Source: Burkholderiales bacterium | GTDB taxonomy: Bacteria > Pseudomonadota > Gammaproteobacteria > Burkholderiales > Burkholderiaceae_C | Length of the DNA stretch: 64,000 bases | Direction of reading: 5' to 3' | NCBI GenBank assembly: GCA_025358485.1 | Contig: JANYJJ010000140.1 | Coordinates: 22,046-86,045, forward strand | Shown here: in pieces, positions 1 through 8,540 of the stretch | Layout of the letters: each line of letters opens with the position of its first letter | Numbering within the stretch: position 1 is the first letter of the stretch | Program-made: the position numbers and the translations under genes | The notes under the pieces: generated by a model | Database searches by the model: none | What the model saw: only the letters and a program-made list of their open reading frames with translations | Told to the model about the DNA's origin: nothing

Positions 1-180
1 ACGTTTGTGGACATCGGCATCGCCCCGCGCCACATCGATTTGCGGCCCTTCGTGTTGAGCGGCAAAGACGTGCAAATGGTGCCTGGTGGGTTGACGCGTG
101 TGGCGTTGAAGGAGAGTTCGCTGGTGGTGAATTCGTCGCAAGGTGGGGGCACCAAAGACACTTGGGTGCTTGAGGCTTGA
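1..180 (+). CDS. Circularly permuted ATP-grasp protein (DUF404/DUF407 type), C-terminal end only
   Basis: The reading frame is open from the first base and stops at TGA 178-180, giving the last 59 residues of a protein that starts before the window. The tail contains PGGLTRVA followed by GGTKDTWVL. The same two motifs lie just before the alpha-E region of the fused protein at 5851-8496, so this is the end of a circularly permuted ATP-grasp domain. Members of this family are predicted amidoligases (ATP-dependent peptide-bond formation); no substrate is established. The alpha-E gene starts 129 bases downstream on the same strand, the usual partner arrangement. Because only the tail is visible, catalytic residues cannot be checked. 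Confidence 0.85.
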   Translation, partial: TFVDIGIAPRHIDLRPFVLSGKDVQMVPGGLTRVALKESSLVVNSSQGGGTKDTWVLEA

Positions 181-225
181 GGGGTATGAACTCAACACTC
201 CGCCCTGTTTGCACACCGCCCCAGC

Positions 226-275
226 CCGTTCGCACTGAGCTTGTATTTCCGACCGTCCTGAGGTGTCGAAGGAAG
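226..275. repeat. Intergenic repeat-like segment before the alpha-E gene
   Basis: The 129-base gap between the ATP-grasp stop and the alpha-E start contains a segment of the type CGTTCG-n-CTGAG ... TGTCGAAGGAAG. A shortened relative (CGTTCGGACCGAGGTATCGAAGG) occurs at about 1447-1470. Such elements are common as dispersed intergenic repeats in Burkholderiales, judging from general knowledge. The motif GCTTGTATTT at 239-248 recurs at 5131-5140 and, with one change, at 1504-1513. Function is unknown; copy number outside the window cannot be judged here. Confidence 0.4.
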
Positions 276-309
276 TGCCGCGCTCACCTAACTTATCAAG
301 GGGTTACCG

Positions 310-1341
310 ATGCTTTCTAGAACCGCAGACCACTTGTACTGGATGGCCCGCTACATGGAGCGCGCAGAAAACACCGCGCGCCTCTTGGACGTCAATTACC
401 AAATGGCTTTGCTGCCGCAATCGGCAGAGGACGCTGAAAAAGGGTGGAAGGGTTTGCTCAGCATCAGCGAGCTCACCAACGACTTCACCAAGCGCCACGG
501 GAAAGTCACCGCCAAAAGCGTGATGGCCTACATGGTCAGCGACGAAGCCAATGGCTCCAGCATTCGCAACTGCCTGATGGCCGCCCGCGAAAACGCACGC
601 GCGGTGCGCGGCACGCTGACCACCGAAGTGTGGGAAACGCAGAACCAAACTTGGTTGGAATTTCAACGCATGGTGGCGCGCCCAGATTGTTTGAAAGACC
701 CAAGCGCCGTGTTTGAGTGGGTCAAGTTCCGCTCGCATTTGTCACGCGGCGTGACGGTGGGCACCATGCTGCAAGACGAGGCATTTCACTTCTTGCGCAT
801 CGGCAGTTTCTTGGAGCGGGCCGACAACACCGCCCGTCTGTTGGACGTGAAATTTCATGCAGTCGAGAGCGAGTTTTTTGGGGCCAGCAGCGCTCCGACT
901 CAATCTCAATCTCAATCTCAAAGTCAGTCCCCCATGCAATCACAAACGGTCGAGACGGTCGAAGAAAAAAACTTCGAATACGACTTCTATCACTGGTCAG
1001 CCATCTTGCGATCGGTGTCGGGCTTTGAGGTTTACCGCAAGGCCTACCGCAACGTGATTCGGCCCGAGAAAGTGGCGGAATTGCTCATCCTGCGGGCCGA
1101 CATGCCGCGCTCGCTGGCGGCTTGCATGCACGAGGTGGTGGCCAATTTGAAGATGGTGGCGAATGAGCAATCCAGCGACACCGTTCGACGCGCAGGCCGC
1201 TTGCAGGCTGACTTGCAATACGGCCGCATCGACGAGATTTTGGCCACCGGTTTGCATGCCTACCTCACCCAGTTTTTAGAACGCGTCGGCACCTTGGGCA
1301 TAGGCATCAGCCGCGACTTTTTGGTGCCAGTCAAGGCTTAG
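310..1341 (+). CDS. Alpha-E domain protein (DUF403)
   Basis: This 343-residue, largely helical protein belongs to the alpha-E (DUF403) family, which nearly always accompanies circularly permuted ATP-grasp and transglutaminase-like genes. The glutamate/arginine signature occurs twice, as YMERAENTARLLD near residues 15-27 and FLERADNTARLLD near 167-179, showing an internal duplication. A Gln-Ser run (about residues 198-207, encoded by hexanucleotide repeats at 901-930) sits in a linker between the two halves and is followed by VETVEEKN. The start ATG at 310 has AAGGGG about eight bases upstream. It probably forms one transcription unit with the ATP-grasp gene ending at 180. Its biochemical role is unproven; the family is thought to serve the amidoligase reaction. 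A longer form of the same domain is fused to ATP-grasp at 5851-8496. Confidence 0.9.
   Translation: MLSRTADHLYWMARYMERAENTARLLDVNYQMALLPQSAEDAEKGWKGLLSISELTNDFTKRHGKVTAKSVMAYMVSDEANGSSIRNCLMAARENARAVRGTLTTEVWETQNQTWLEFQRMVARPDCLKDPSAVFEWVKFRSHLSRGVTVGTMLQDEAFHFLRIGSFLERADNTARLLDVKFHAVESEFFGASSAPTQSQSQSQSQSPMQSQTVETVEEKNFEYDFYHWSAILRSVSGFEVYRKAYRNVIRPEKVAELLILRADMPRSLAACMHEVVANLKMVANEQSSDTVRRAGRLQADLQYGRIDEILATGLHAYLTQFLERVGTLGIGISRDFLVPVKA
901..930 (+). repeat. In-frame Gln-Ser microsatellite (CAATCT)n inside the alpha-E gene
   Basis: Three perfect CAATCT units are followed by CAAAGT and CAGTCC, encoding five Gln-Ser pairs. The unit is six bases, so gain or loss of copies would not shift the frame. 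A related but longer run is found in the fused gene at 7201-7236. Confidence 0.85.
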
Positions 1342-1369
1342 GAACCAACCCGGATTGCACCGCAATTAC

Positions 1370-1446
1370 CCCCATTCGCTCCCCATTAGCACCCCATTCG
1401 CACCCCATTAGCACCCCATTCGCGCCCCATTCGCACCCCACTCACA
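1370..1446. repeat. 11-bp tandem repeat, seven units
   Basis: Seven consecutive 11-base units fill much of the 252-base gap between the alpha-E gene and the DUF2126 gene. They alternate between CCCCATTCGCA and CCCCATTAGCA, with small changes in the first, fifth and last copies. Units begin at 1370, 1381, 1392, 1403, 1414, 1425 and 1436. There are no spacers, so this is not a CRISPR array. The position between two genes of one cluster could place it in a leader or promoter; the rest of the gap holds a CGTTCGGACCGAGG repeat fragment and a GTTTGTATTT motif. Confidence 0.9.
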
Positions 1447-1593
1447 CCGTTCGGACCGAGGTATCGAAGGCCCACGCAGGACTTCCACACCTCAGCCAGA
1501 GCGGGTTTGTATTTCAAGATGGTTTGTATCGAAGATTCCGTTGCATGGCGGAGTCACTCATCGCATCACGCCATGCCCGCCAGGAGTTTTTGA

Positions 1594-4500
1594 ATGTCTA
1601 TTCACGTCGCCCTTAACCACGTCACCCACTACCGCTATGACCGGCCTGTCAACCTCGGCCCGCAGGTGGTGCGCCTGCGGCCAGCGCCGCATTCGCGCAC
1701 GCGCATCCTCAGCTACTCGATGCGTGTCGAGCCCGAAGGCCACTTCACCAACTGGCAACAAGACCCGCAGTCCAACTACCTGGCGCGCTTGGTCTTCCCC
1801 GACCAAACCACGTCGTTTCGAATTGAAATTGACCTCGTGGCCGAGATGTCGGTGCTCAACCCGTTTGACTACTTTTTAGAACCCTCGGCCAGCAACTTTC
1901 CGCTGGCTTATGACGATGAGTTGGCCGCCGAGTTGGCACCGTACTTGGCCAAGACCGCAGCTTCACCCAAACTGGCCGAATACGTCGCCAGCATCTCGCG
2001 TGAAAGCGTTCCCACCAACGATTTTTTGGTGGCCTTGAACCAGCGGCTGCAAAAGGACATCAGCTACCTCATCCGCATGGAGCCCGGCGTGCAGACGCCC
2101 GAAGTCACGCTCACCAATGGCTCGGGTTCATGCCGCGACACCGGCTGGTTGCTGGTGCAAATTCTTCGCCACTTGGGGCTGGCGGCGCGCTTTGTGTCGG
2201 GCTACTTGATCCAACTCAAAAGCGATGTGAAGTCACTCGACGGGCCGAGTGGCACCGAGGTTGATTTCACCGACCTGCACGCTTGGTGCGAAGTGTTTTT
2301 GCCCGGCGCGGGTTGGATAGGTTTGGACCCCACGTCGGGCCTGTTGGCCGGTGAAGGTCACATCCCTTTGGCGTGCTCGCCCGAGCCCGGTTCTGCGGCG
2401 CCGGTCAGCGGCGGCATCGACGAATGCGAAACCGAATTCGAGCACAGCATGACGGTCACCCGCGTGTGGGAGGCACCGCGCGTGACCTTGCCCTACAGCG
2501 ACGAACAGTGGGCCAGCATCAACGCCATGGGCGGCTTGGTGGACGAGTCGCTGCGTCGAAACGACGTGCGTTTGACGCAAGGCGGCGAGCCCACGTTTGT
2601 GTCGGTCGATGACCGTGACGGTGACGAATGGGGCACAGCTGCCTTGGGCCCCACCAAGCGTTTGCTCAGCGCCAACTTGATGGCCAGGCTGCGCAAACAG
2701 TACGGCCCCAACGGCCTGCTGCACTACGGCCAAGGCAAGTGGTACCCCGGTGAACAACTGCCACGCTGGTCCCTTAATTTGTACTGGCGCAAAGACAACG
2801 AGCCGGTGTGGACGCACCCCGAATTGGTGGCCGACGAACACAAAAACTACGGCGTCACCGATGTCCACGCGCAGCAGTTTTTGAGCGGTGTGGCAAAGCG
2901 CTTGGGGCTGGATGCGAAGTTTGTATTTGCCGCCTATGAAGACGTTTGGTATTACCTGTGGCGTGAGCGCAAACTGCCCACCAACGTCGATCCGCTGGAC
3001 GCGCGCTTGAGCGATCCGCTGGAGCGTGAGCGTCTGCGGAAAGTGTTTGCGCAAGGCTTGGAAAAAGTCGTGGGCCACGTGCTGCCGTTGGCGCGCAATG
3101 AGTCGGCACACCGCGCTGCGTCACCGCGCTGGCGCACCGGCTCGTGGTTTTTGCGCAGCGAGCGTTGCTACTTGGTGCCGGGTGACTCGGCCTTGGGTTA
3201 CCGCTTGCCGCTCGACGCGCAGCCTTGGGTCAAAGGCACCGATGTGTCGTGGCCGCAGCCTGTAGATCAAAGCCAAACATTTGCACCGCTTCCGCCCTAC
3301 AGACGCTTGCGTTATGCCAACGTGTTGAACGATGCGGTGAGCCCGACAGACCTTGCCGCGTTTGCGGGTTCCGCAGGTGCTGCAAGTTCTGAGGCACGTT
3401 CTGAAGTAAGTTCTGAAGCAAGTTCTAACAGCGGCGCCGACCTCAACTTCGTGGCCCGCTCGCGCGCTGCCATCACCGCCGAGCGCGCTTTGGTGCAAAA
3501 CAACATCCACACCGCCGCCACCCGCGCGCCCTTCCTCAACGAGTCGGCCGCCTGGGTGGCACGCACGGCCATCAGTGCCGAGCCGCGTGACGGCAGGCTC
3601 TACATCTTCATGCCGCCGGCGGTTAGTTTGGAAGACTATTTGGAAGTGGTGGCCGCCGTCGAGGACACCGCAGCCGAGATGAAACTGCCCGTCATCTTGG
3701 AAGGCTACGAGCCGCCCAAAGACCCGCGCTTGGCGGTGCTCCGCGTCACACCCGACCCAGGCGTGATCGAAGTCAACATCCACCCGGCGCACAGTTGGAA
3801 AGAGCTGGTTGAGCAAACCACTTTCCTGTACCAAAGCGCTTTCGAGACCCGTTTGTCGACCGAAAAATTCATGCTCGACGGCCGCCACACTGGCACAGGC
3901 GGCGGCAACCACTTTGTTCTGGGCGGTGCCACCGTGGTCGACTCACCGTTCTTGCGCCGCCCCGATTTGTTGGCCAGCATGGTGGCCTATTGGCACAACC
4001 ATCCTGCCCTGAGCTATTTGTTCTCAGGCATGTTTGTCGGCCCCACCAGCCAGGCCCCGCGCGTGGACGAGGCGCGCAACGACTCGGTGTACGAGATTGA
4101 AATTGCCTTCGCTGAATTGCAGCGCATCACCGCAAGCGACGGCGCGCCGGGACACGGTGCGCCTCCGCCTTGGCTCATCGACCGCTTGCTGCGTAACTTG
4201 TTGATCGACGTGTCAGGCAACACCCACCGCGCCGAGTTTTGCATCGACAAACTCTACTCACCTGACGGCCCCACCGGCCGTCTGGGCCTGCTGGAAATGC
4301 GCGCGTTCGAGATGCCGCCCCACGCGCGCATGAGCCTGACGCAACAACTGCTCATGCGCGCCTTGGTGTCGCGTTTCTGGAAGCAACCCTACCGACCTGA
4401 AAGCCTGAAGCGTTGGGGCACTGAGCTGCATGACCGCTTCATGCTGCCGCACTTCATTTGGCAAGATTTGTGTGATGTGGTGCAAGAGTTGAACCATGCC

Positions 4501-5094
4501 GGTTTTGACATTCGGCCTGAATGGTTTGCGCCCCACCTCAACTTCCGCTTCCCGCAGTTGGGCGACTTCCAGGCTTTGGGTGTGGACGTTGAAGTGCGCA
4601 TGGCCTTGGAGCCGTGGCACGTGATGGGCGAAGAAGGCGCAGTCGGCGGTACCGCGCGTTATGTGGATTCATCGTTGGAACGTGTGCAGATCAAAGTCAC
4701 CGGATTGGTCGGTGAGCGCCACGTGCTCACCTGCAACGGCCGCGCGATTCCGTTGCAGCCCACCGGCAAGGTCGGCGAATGGGTCGGCGCGGTGCGTTAC
4801 CGCGCCTGGAACCCGCCGTCGGCGTTGCACCCCACCATCGGCGTGCACGCGCCGCTGACCATCGACTTGGTAGACACCTGGATGAGCCGCTCGATGGGCG
4901 GCTGCCAGTACCACGTGGCCCACCCCGGCGGCCTGAGCTACGAAAACTTCCCCGTGAACGCCTTTGAAGCCGAAGCGCGACGCCTGGGCCGCTTCGTCCG
5001 CATCGGCCACACGCCGGGCATCGTGAAAGTGCGCAAAGAAGAGCGCAATCCAAACTATCCGTTCACGCTGGATTTGAGAAGGCCCGCAGGCTGA
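1594..5094 (+). CDS. Transglutaminase-like / DUF2126 two-domain protein
   Basis: This 1166-residue protein has an N-terminal bacterial transglutaminase-like domain (about 1-300) joined to a long DUF2126 region (about 300-1166), the standard architecture of the family. The predicted thiol triad is intact: Cys180 in GSGSCRDTGW, His229 in DLHAWCEV and Asp245 in GLDPTSG. No signal peptide is seen, so it is probably cytoplasmic. Family knowledge suggests a peptidase or peptide-modifying role paired with ATP-grasp amidoligases; no substrate is known. A 12-base repeat at 3385-3426 puts an Ser/Glu-rich stretch in a linker near residue 600. The ATG at 1594 is preceded by CAGGAG at a good distance. It follows the alpha-E gene after a repeat-filled gap and precedes a GFA-family gene. 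Confidence 0.92.
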   Translation: MSIHVALNHVTHYRYDRPVNLGPQVVRLRPAPHSRTRILSYSMRVEPEGHFTNWQQDPQSNYLARLVFPDQTTSFRIEIDLVAEMSVLNPFDYFLEPSASNFPLAYDDELAAELAPYLAKTAASPKLAEYVASISRESVPTNDFLVALNQRLQKDISYLIRMEPGVQTPEVTLTNGSGSCRDTGWLLVQILRHLGLAARFVSGYLIQLKSDVKSLDGPSGTEVDFTDLHAWCEVFLPGAGWIGLDPTSGLLAGEGHIPLACSPEPGSAAPVSGGIDECETEFEHSMTVTRVWEAPRVTLPYSDEQWASINAMGGLVDESLRRNDVRLTQGGEPTFVSVDDRDGDEWGTAALGPTKRLLSANLMARLRKQYGPNGLLHYGQGKWYPGEQLPRWSLNLYWRKDNEPVWTHPELVADEHKNYGVTDVHAQQFLSGVAKRLGLDAKFVFAAYEDVWYYLWRERKLPTNVDPLDARLSDPLERERLRKVFAQGLEKVVGHVLPLARNESAHRAASPRWRTGSWFLRSERCYLVPGDSALGYRLPLDAQPWVKGTDVSWPQPVDQSQTFAPLPPYRRLRYANVLNDAVSPTDLAAFAGSAGAASSEARSEVSSEASSNSGADLNFVARSRAAITAERALVQNNIHTAATRAPFLNESAAWVARTAISAEPRDGRLYIFMPPAVSLEDYLEVVAAVEDTAAEMKLPVILEGYEPPKDPRLAVLRVTPDPGVIEVNIHPAHSWKELVEQTTFLYQSAFETRLSTEKFMLDGRHTGTGGGNHFVLGGATVVDSPFLRRPDLLASMVAYWHNHPALSYLFSGMFVGPTSQAPRVDEARNDSVYEIEIAFAELQRITASDGAPGHGAPPPWLIDRLLRNLLIDVSGNTHRAEFCIDKLYSPDGPTGRLGLLEMRAFEMPPHARMSLTQQLLMRALVSRFWKQPYRPESLKRWGTELHDRFMLPHFIWQDLCDVVQELNHAGFDIRPEWFAPHLNFRFPQLGDFQALGVDVEVRMALEPWHVMGEEGAVGGTARYVDSSLERVQIKVTGLVGERHVLTCNGRAIPLQPTGKVGEWVGAVRYRAWNPPSALHPTIGVHAPLTIDLVDTWMSRSMGGCQYHVAHPGGLSYENFPVNAFEAEARRLGRFVRIGHTPGIVKVRKEERNPNYPFTLDLRRPAG
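3385..3426 (+). repeat. 12-base in-frame repeat in the DUF2126 gene
   Basis: Three and a half copies of a unit like AGTTCTGAAGCA encode a Ser/Glu/Ala-rich stretch in a predicted linker of the transglutaminase/DUF2126 protein. The period is a multiple of three and does not disturb the frame. Confidence 0.8.
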
Positions 5095-5100
5095 ATTTGG

Positions 5101-5262
5101 GTTCGTTCCCTCCCCCTGCCATGGGGAGGGGCTTGTATTTACTCCCTCCCCTTGACGGGGAGGGTTGGGGAGAGGTGAAAACGTGGGAGTAAGCCAGCTT
5201 GTCTTTCACGCTCTCACCTCCTCTCCCGCCCTCCCCCTCCGAGGGGAAGGAGCAAAGCCCCG
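5101..5262. repeat. C/G-rich inverted-repeat element between the DUF2126 and GFA genes
   Basis: A short hairpin (CCTCCCC ... GGGGAGG) lies at about 5109-5129. A larger imperfect palindrome follows: TCCCCTTGACGGGGAGG with GGGGAGAGGTG at about 5145-5178 faces CACCTCCTCTCCC with CCTCCCCCTCCGAGGGGA at about 5215-5247. This CTCCCTCCCC element resembles a dispersed intergenic palindrome frequent in Burkholderiales. It could act as a transcript-processing or termination signal, but there is no T-tract. An open frame through the right arm extends the GFA gene upstream to 5199; the proline-rich translation of the repeat is unlikely to be protein. Confidence 0.65.
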
Positions 5263-5288
5263 ATCAGCCCATCGATGAAAGCCAGCCC

Positions 5289-5684
5289 ATGACAGCCACC
5301 TGCGCCTGCGGCCAAGCCGCCATCACCGTCAACGCCTTGCCCACGATGCACGGTGTTTGCCACTGCACCAACTGCAAACGCCGTACCGGCAGCGCCTTCG
5401 GCATCTCGGCCTATTTCGACAAAACAGCAATCACCACATTCACCGGCCAAACCCAGGTCTACGCGTTTCACCACGCTGCTCAAAACCACGATCAAGAACG
5501 TCACTTCTGCCCGCACTGCGGCACCACGCTGTTTTGGTACGTGAGCGCCTTGCCCGAAAAAATAGGCATCGCCGGAGGCTGCTTTGCCGATGAAGCTTTG
5601 CCAGAGCCGACCTACGCCGTCACCGATGGCAAACGCGAAGCTTGGGTGCGACTACCAAGGAATTGGCAGGTCTTTCCAAACTGA
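5289..5684 (+). CDS. GFA family (glutathione-dependent formaldehyde-activating enzyme/CENP-V-like) protein
   Basis: This 131-residue zinc protein of the Mss4-like fold carries the family cysteine pattern: CACG near the N-terminus, CHCTNC with RRTGSAFG, then FCPHCGTTLFW. Family members bind zinc, and the prototype was described as a glutathione adduct-forming enzyme; most members have no proven reaction. The start at 5289 was chosen because the longer frame from 5199 only translates the palindromic repeat, and MTATCACG is a typical family N-terminus. The gene sits inside the ATP-grasp/alpha-E/transglutaminase cluster, between DUF2126 and the fused gene, and is not a usual member of that set. 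It may be a later insertion. The following 166 bases (5685-5850) show no recognisable feature. Confidence 0.85.
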   Translation: MTATCACGQAAITVNALPTMHGVCHCTNCKRRTGSAFGISAYFDKTAITTFTGQTQVYAFHHAAQNHDQERHFCPHCGTTLFWYVSALPEKIGIAGGCFADEALPEPTYAVTDGKREAWVRLPRNWQVFPN

Positions 5685-5850
5685 CGGTGCAACGTCAATT
5701 GACGGTTGGCTGAGGCTGTGAGAACCCGCGTCGCTGAACGCAATCTTTGGGCGAACGCGTGCAAGCGCATGGAGCGGTTTTCAAGTTCACGCGCAGGCTT
5801 TGGCACGACTTGCCTGTGACACACTGCCAGCCTGCTGTCACTTTGCCGTC

Positions 5851-8496
5851 ATGTTCAGACACCTTCTTGCCGGTTACGCCACCCCCAAAGATCGCTACGA
5901 CGAGTTGCTGACTGCGGCGGGTGTGCCGCGTGCTCATTGGGATGCTTTCTTGCGGTCGCTGGCGTCGCGTGAGGGTTTGGAGATCAGCGAAACCTTGGCG
6001 CTGATGGAGCGCGAGATTCGCGAGAACGGCGTGACTTACAACGTTTACGCCGACCCACAGGGTGCCGACCGTTTGTGGGAAGTTGACCCGCTGCCTCTGT
6101 TGCTGTCGTCCGCAGAGTGGAGCGAGATTGAAGCCGGCATTGCGCAGCGCGCCGATTTGTTGAACCGCGTGCTCACTGACATTTACGGCCCACAAGAACT
6201 GCTGCGCAGCGGCGCTGTCCCGCCCGCCGTGGTGTTTGGGCACAGTGGCTATTTGCATCAAGTGCAAGGCATACGGCCACCGGGCGGCGTGCATTTGTTC
6301 AGTTATGCGGCCGACTTGGCGCGCTCACCCGACGGCCATTGGTGGGTGGTGAATGACCGCGCGCAAGCGCCTTCGGGGGCGGGCTACGCGCTGGAAAACC
6401 GCTTGGTGGTGTCGCGTGTTTTTCCTGACATGTTTCGCGATTTGCATGTGCAGCACCTGGCGCCTTTTTTCTCGGCGTTTCGTGATTCTTTGATGCGCTG
6501 GGCACCGCGCAATGCGAGTCCGCCGCTGGTGGTGGTGCTGACGCCGGGGCCGTACAACGAAACTTATTTTGAGCATGCGTTGCTGGCGCGCTATTTGGGT
6601 TTTGCGTTGGTCGAGGGCACCGATTTGACGGTGCGCGACGGCTGCGTCTGGATGAAAACCGTCGAGGGTTTGCGCCGCGTGCACGCGGTGGTGCGCCGCC
6701 AAGACGACAACTTTTGTGACCCACTGGAGCTGCGCTCTGACTCGGCCCTGGGCGTGCCCGGCCTGACCGATTGCGCACGACGCGGCACGGTGATGTTGGC
6801 CAATGCGCTCGGCTCAGGCGTGGTCGAGTCGGGCGGGCTGATGGGCTACTTGCCCGCGCTCAGTGAGCGGCTGCTGGGCGAGCCGCTGAAGCTGCCGTCG
6901 GTGGCCACGTGGTGGCTGGGCGAGCGCGCGGCGTTTGACGATGCGTGGGAGCGCCTGGATCAGGTGCTGATCAAACCGCTGGAGCGTTCAGTGCACGAGC
7001 CGGCGGTGTTTGGGGTTGACTTGACGCCTGCGCAGCGCGCTGCTTTCAAACTCAAGGTGGCTGCGCGGCCGCAGCGCTACGTGGCGCAGGAATGGGTGCA
7101 TGTGTCGCAGGCGCCGGTGTTGGAGAAGGCAGCGCTCTTTTCGTCGCAATCTTCGTCGCAATCTCAGGCACATACGCAAACGCAATTTCAGACGCAAACT
7201 CAGTCTCAGTCTCAGTCTCAGTCTCAGTCTCAGTCTCGATCTCAATTCGGATCGCAAACCCAGGGGCACAGTCCCGTCAATTCCGAACGGCTGGGCTCGC
7301 GCACCGTGGGCCTGCGCGTGTTTGCGGTGGCCACCCCAAGTGGTTATCGCGTGATGCCGGGCGGCCTGACGCGCGTAGCCGGGCAGGGCGACTCGCGCGT
7401 GATTGCCATGCAGCGCGGCGGCAGGTCGAAAGACACTTGGGTGCTGTCCGATGTGCCCGTGGACGCTGGCTTTTCACTGCTTGGCCGCACCGTGCAGCCC
7501 GAAGACTTGGTCACTTCGCGCAGCAGCCTCAGCTCGCGTTCGGCCGAGAATTTATTTTGGTTTGGCCGTTACGGCGAACGCTGCGACGCCGCGGCGCGTT
7601 TGCTGCGCGTGGCGCTGGCAAGCGTGCAGGGCATGGGTGCGCTGGGCGGCAACAACCTCGTGCCCGTCATGGCGTTGGCGCAGCGCCTGGGCTTGCTTGC
7701 CCGCGCATTGCCGCTCGGTAGCGACGCTGCCGCCGTGGAAAACATCGATGCCGTCGGAGCACGCTTGTTGCGCAGCGCCACCGACCCCGCAGGCGCTTTG
7801 AGTGAACGCTTGAAGCAACTGACGCGCGTGGCCTACAGCCTGCGTGACTGCATGTCAGCCGACAACTGGCGCACGCTCAATCAGCTCAGCGGCGACGAGG
7901 TGTTTCAAGCCTCGGCAGCGGGCTCGTTGTCCATGCCTGTCACCATGGCGTGGTTGGACCGCGCCGTGCTGGCCATGACCACGCTGTCGGGCTTCGCGCT
8001 CGACGGCATGACGCGTGGCAGCGGTTGGCGGTTTTTGTCAATGGGCCGCCGCATTGAGCGCTTGTTGAGCGTGATCGCCTCCTTGCAAGTGGCCATGACG
8101 CAGGGCCGCGCACTGACGCTGGATTGGCTGCTGGAACTGAGCGACTCCACCATCACCTACCGCTCGCGCTACATGGCCGGGCCCGAGTGGTTGCCGGTGC
8201 TGGACCTGCTGATCCGCGACGACGCCAACCCGCGCTCGGTGGCGTTTCAGGTCAAAGGTTTGATGGACTACATCACCAAATTGGAGGCCACCCACGGCCG
8301 CTTCGCCAGCGACGTGCTGGCACCTGCATTCACCGCCTTGCGTCAATTGACCCCAGCCGATTTGCAGCCTGAAAGTGCCGTGCTCGCCAGCGTGCTGGAG
8401 CAATTGCAGCGGGCCGCAAATTCGGTGTCAGAAGAGTTGAATTTGAAGTTTTTCTCGCATGCCGCGTCGCGCAGCGTGTTGTCGCTGGTGGCGTAG
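5851..8496 (+). CDS. Circularly permuted ATP-grasp / alpha-E (DUF404-DUF407-DUF403) fusion protein
   Basis: An 881-residue protein joins a circularly permuted ATP-grasp region (about 1-555) to an alpha-E domain (about 560-881). ATP-grasp family sequences include SYAADLARSPDG, WWVVNDRAQAPSGAGYA and ENRLVVSRVFPD. The junction is marked by GGRSKDTWVL then SSRSAENLFWFGRYGER, the degenerate counterpart of the alpha-E signature. Residues about 431-471 are a Gln/Ser/Thr-rich run caused by CAGTCT microsatellite expansion, inserted inside the ATP-grasp part. ATG 5851 is preferred; a TTG at 5800 would add 17 unusual residues. The family is predicted to form amide bonds on a peptide or protein; the substrate is unknown. 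It duplicates in one chain the pair encoded at 1-180 and 310-1341. Confidence 0.9.
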   Translation: MFRHLLAGYATPKDRYDELLTAAGVPRAHWDAFLRSLASREGLEISETLALMEREIRENGVTYNVYADPQGADRLWEVDPLPLLLSSAEWSEIEAGIAQRADLLNRVLTDIYGPQELLRSGAVPPAVVFGHSGYLHQVQGIRPPGGVHLFSYAADLARSPDGHWWVVNDRAQAPSGAGYALENRLVVSRVFPDMFRDLHVQHLAPFFSAFRDSLMRWAPRNASPPLVVVLTPGPYNETYFEHALLARYLGFALVEGTDLTVRDGCVWMKTVEGLRRVHAVVRRQDDNFCDPLELRSDSALGVPGLTDCARRGTVMLANALGSGVVESGGLMGYLPALSERLLGEPLKLPSVATWWLGERAAFDDAWERLDQVLIKPLERSVHEPAVFGVDLTPAQRAAFKLKVAARPQRYVAQEWVHVSQAPVLEKAALFSSQSSSQSQAHTQTQFQTQTQSQSQSQSQSQSRSQFGSQTQGHSPVNSERLGSRTVGLRVFAVATPSGYRVMPGGLTRVAGQGDSRVIAMQRGGRSKDTWVLSDVPVDAGFSLLGRTVQPEDLVTSRSSLSSRSAENLFWFGRYGERCDAAARLLRVALASVQGMGALGGNNLVPVMALAQRLGLLARALPLGSDAAAVENIDAVGARLLRSATDPAGALSERLKQLTRVAYSLRDCMSADNWRTLNQLSGDEVFQASAAGSLSMPVTMAWLDRAVLAMTTLSGFALDGMTRGSGWRFLSMGRRIERLLSVIASLQVAMTQGRALTLDWLLELSDSTITYRSRYMAGPEWLPVLDLLIRDDANPRSVAFQVKGLMDYITKLEATHGRFASDVLAPAFTALRQLTPADLQPESAVLASVLEQLQRAANSVSEELNLKFFSHAASRSVLSLVA
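7141..7263 (+). repeat. Gln/Ser-rich low-complexity tract with six perfect CAGTCT units
   Basis: Positions 7201-7236 are six perfect CAGTCT hexamers, flanked on both sides by decayed CARWCK-like units out to about 7141 and 7263. The tract adds about 40 Gln/Ser/Thr-rich residues within the ATP-grasp part of the fusion protein. Slippage would change length by two residues per unit without a frameshift. Confidence 0.9.
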
Positions 8497-8540
8497 ACCG
8501 GCACGGCTTGCGATGCATCAATCAGTCTGAGCGCGCTTTT

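Noticed and set aside
1370-1446. CRISPR-like array
   Set aside because: Units are 11 bases, directly adjoining and without unique spacers; no cas gene is present.
2233-3111. Minus-strand frame of 292 codons inside the DUF2126 gene
   Set aside because: Shadow of the real gene; no ribosome-binding site and no recognisable domain.
5199-5288. N-terminal extension of the GFA protein
   Set aside because: It translates the palindromic repeat into a Pro/Ser-rich stretch not seen in the family; ATG 5289 gives the usual start.
5800-5850. TTG start giving a 17-residue extension of the ATP-grasp/alpha-E fusion
   Set aside because: The added residues are Cys-rich and not family-like, and ATG 5851 begins a typical N-terminus.
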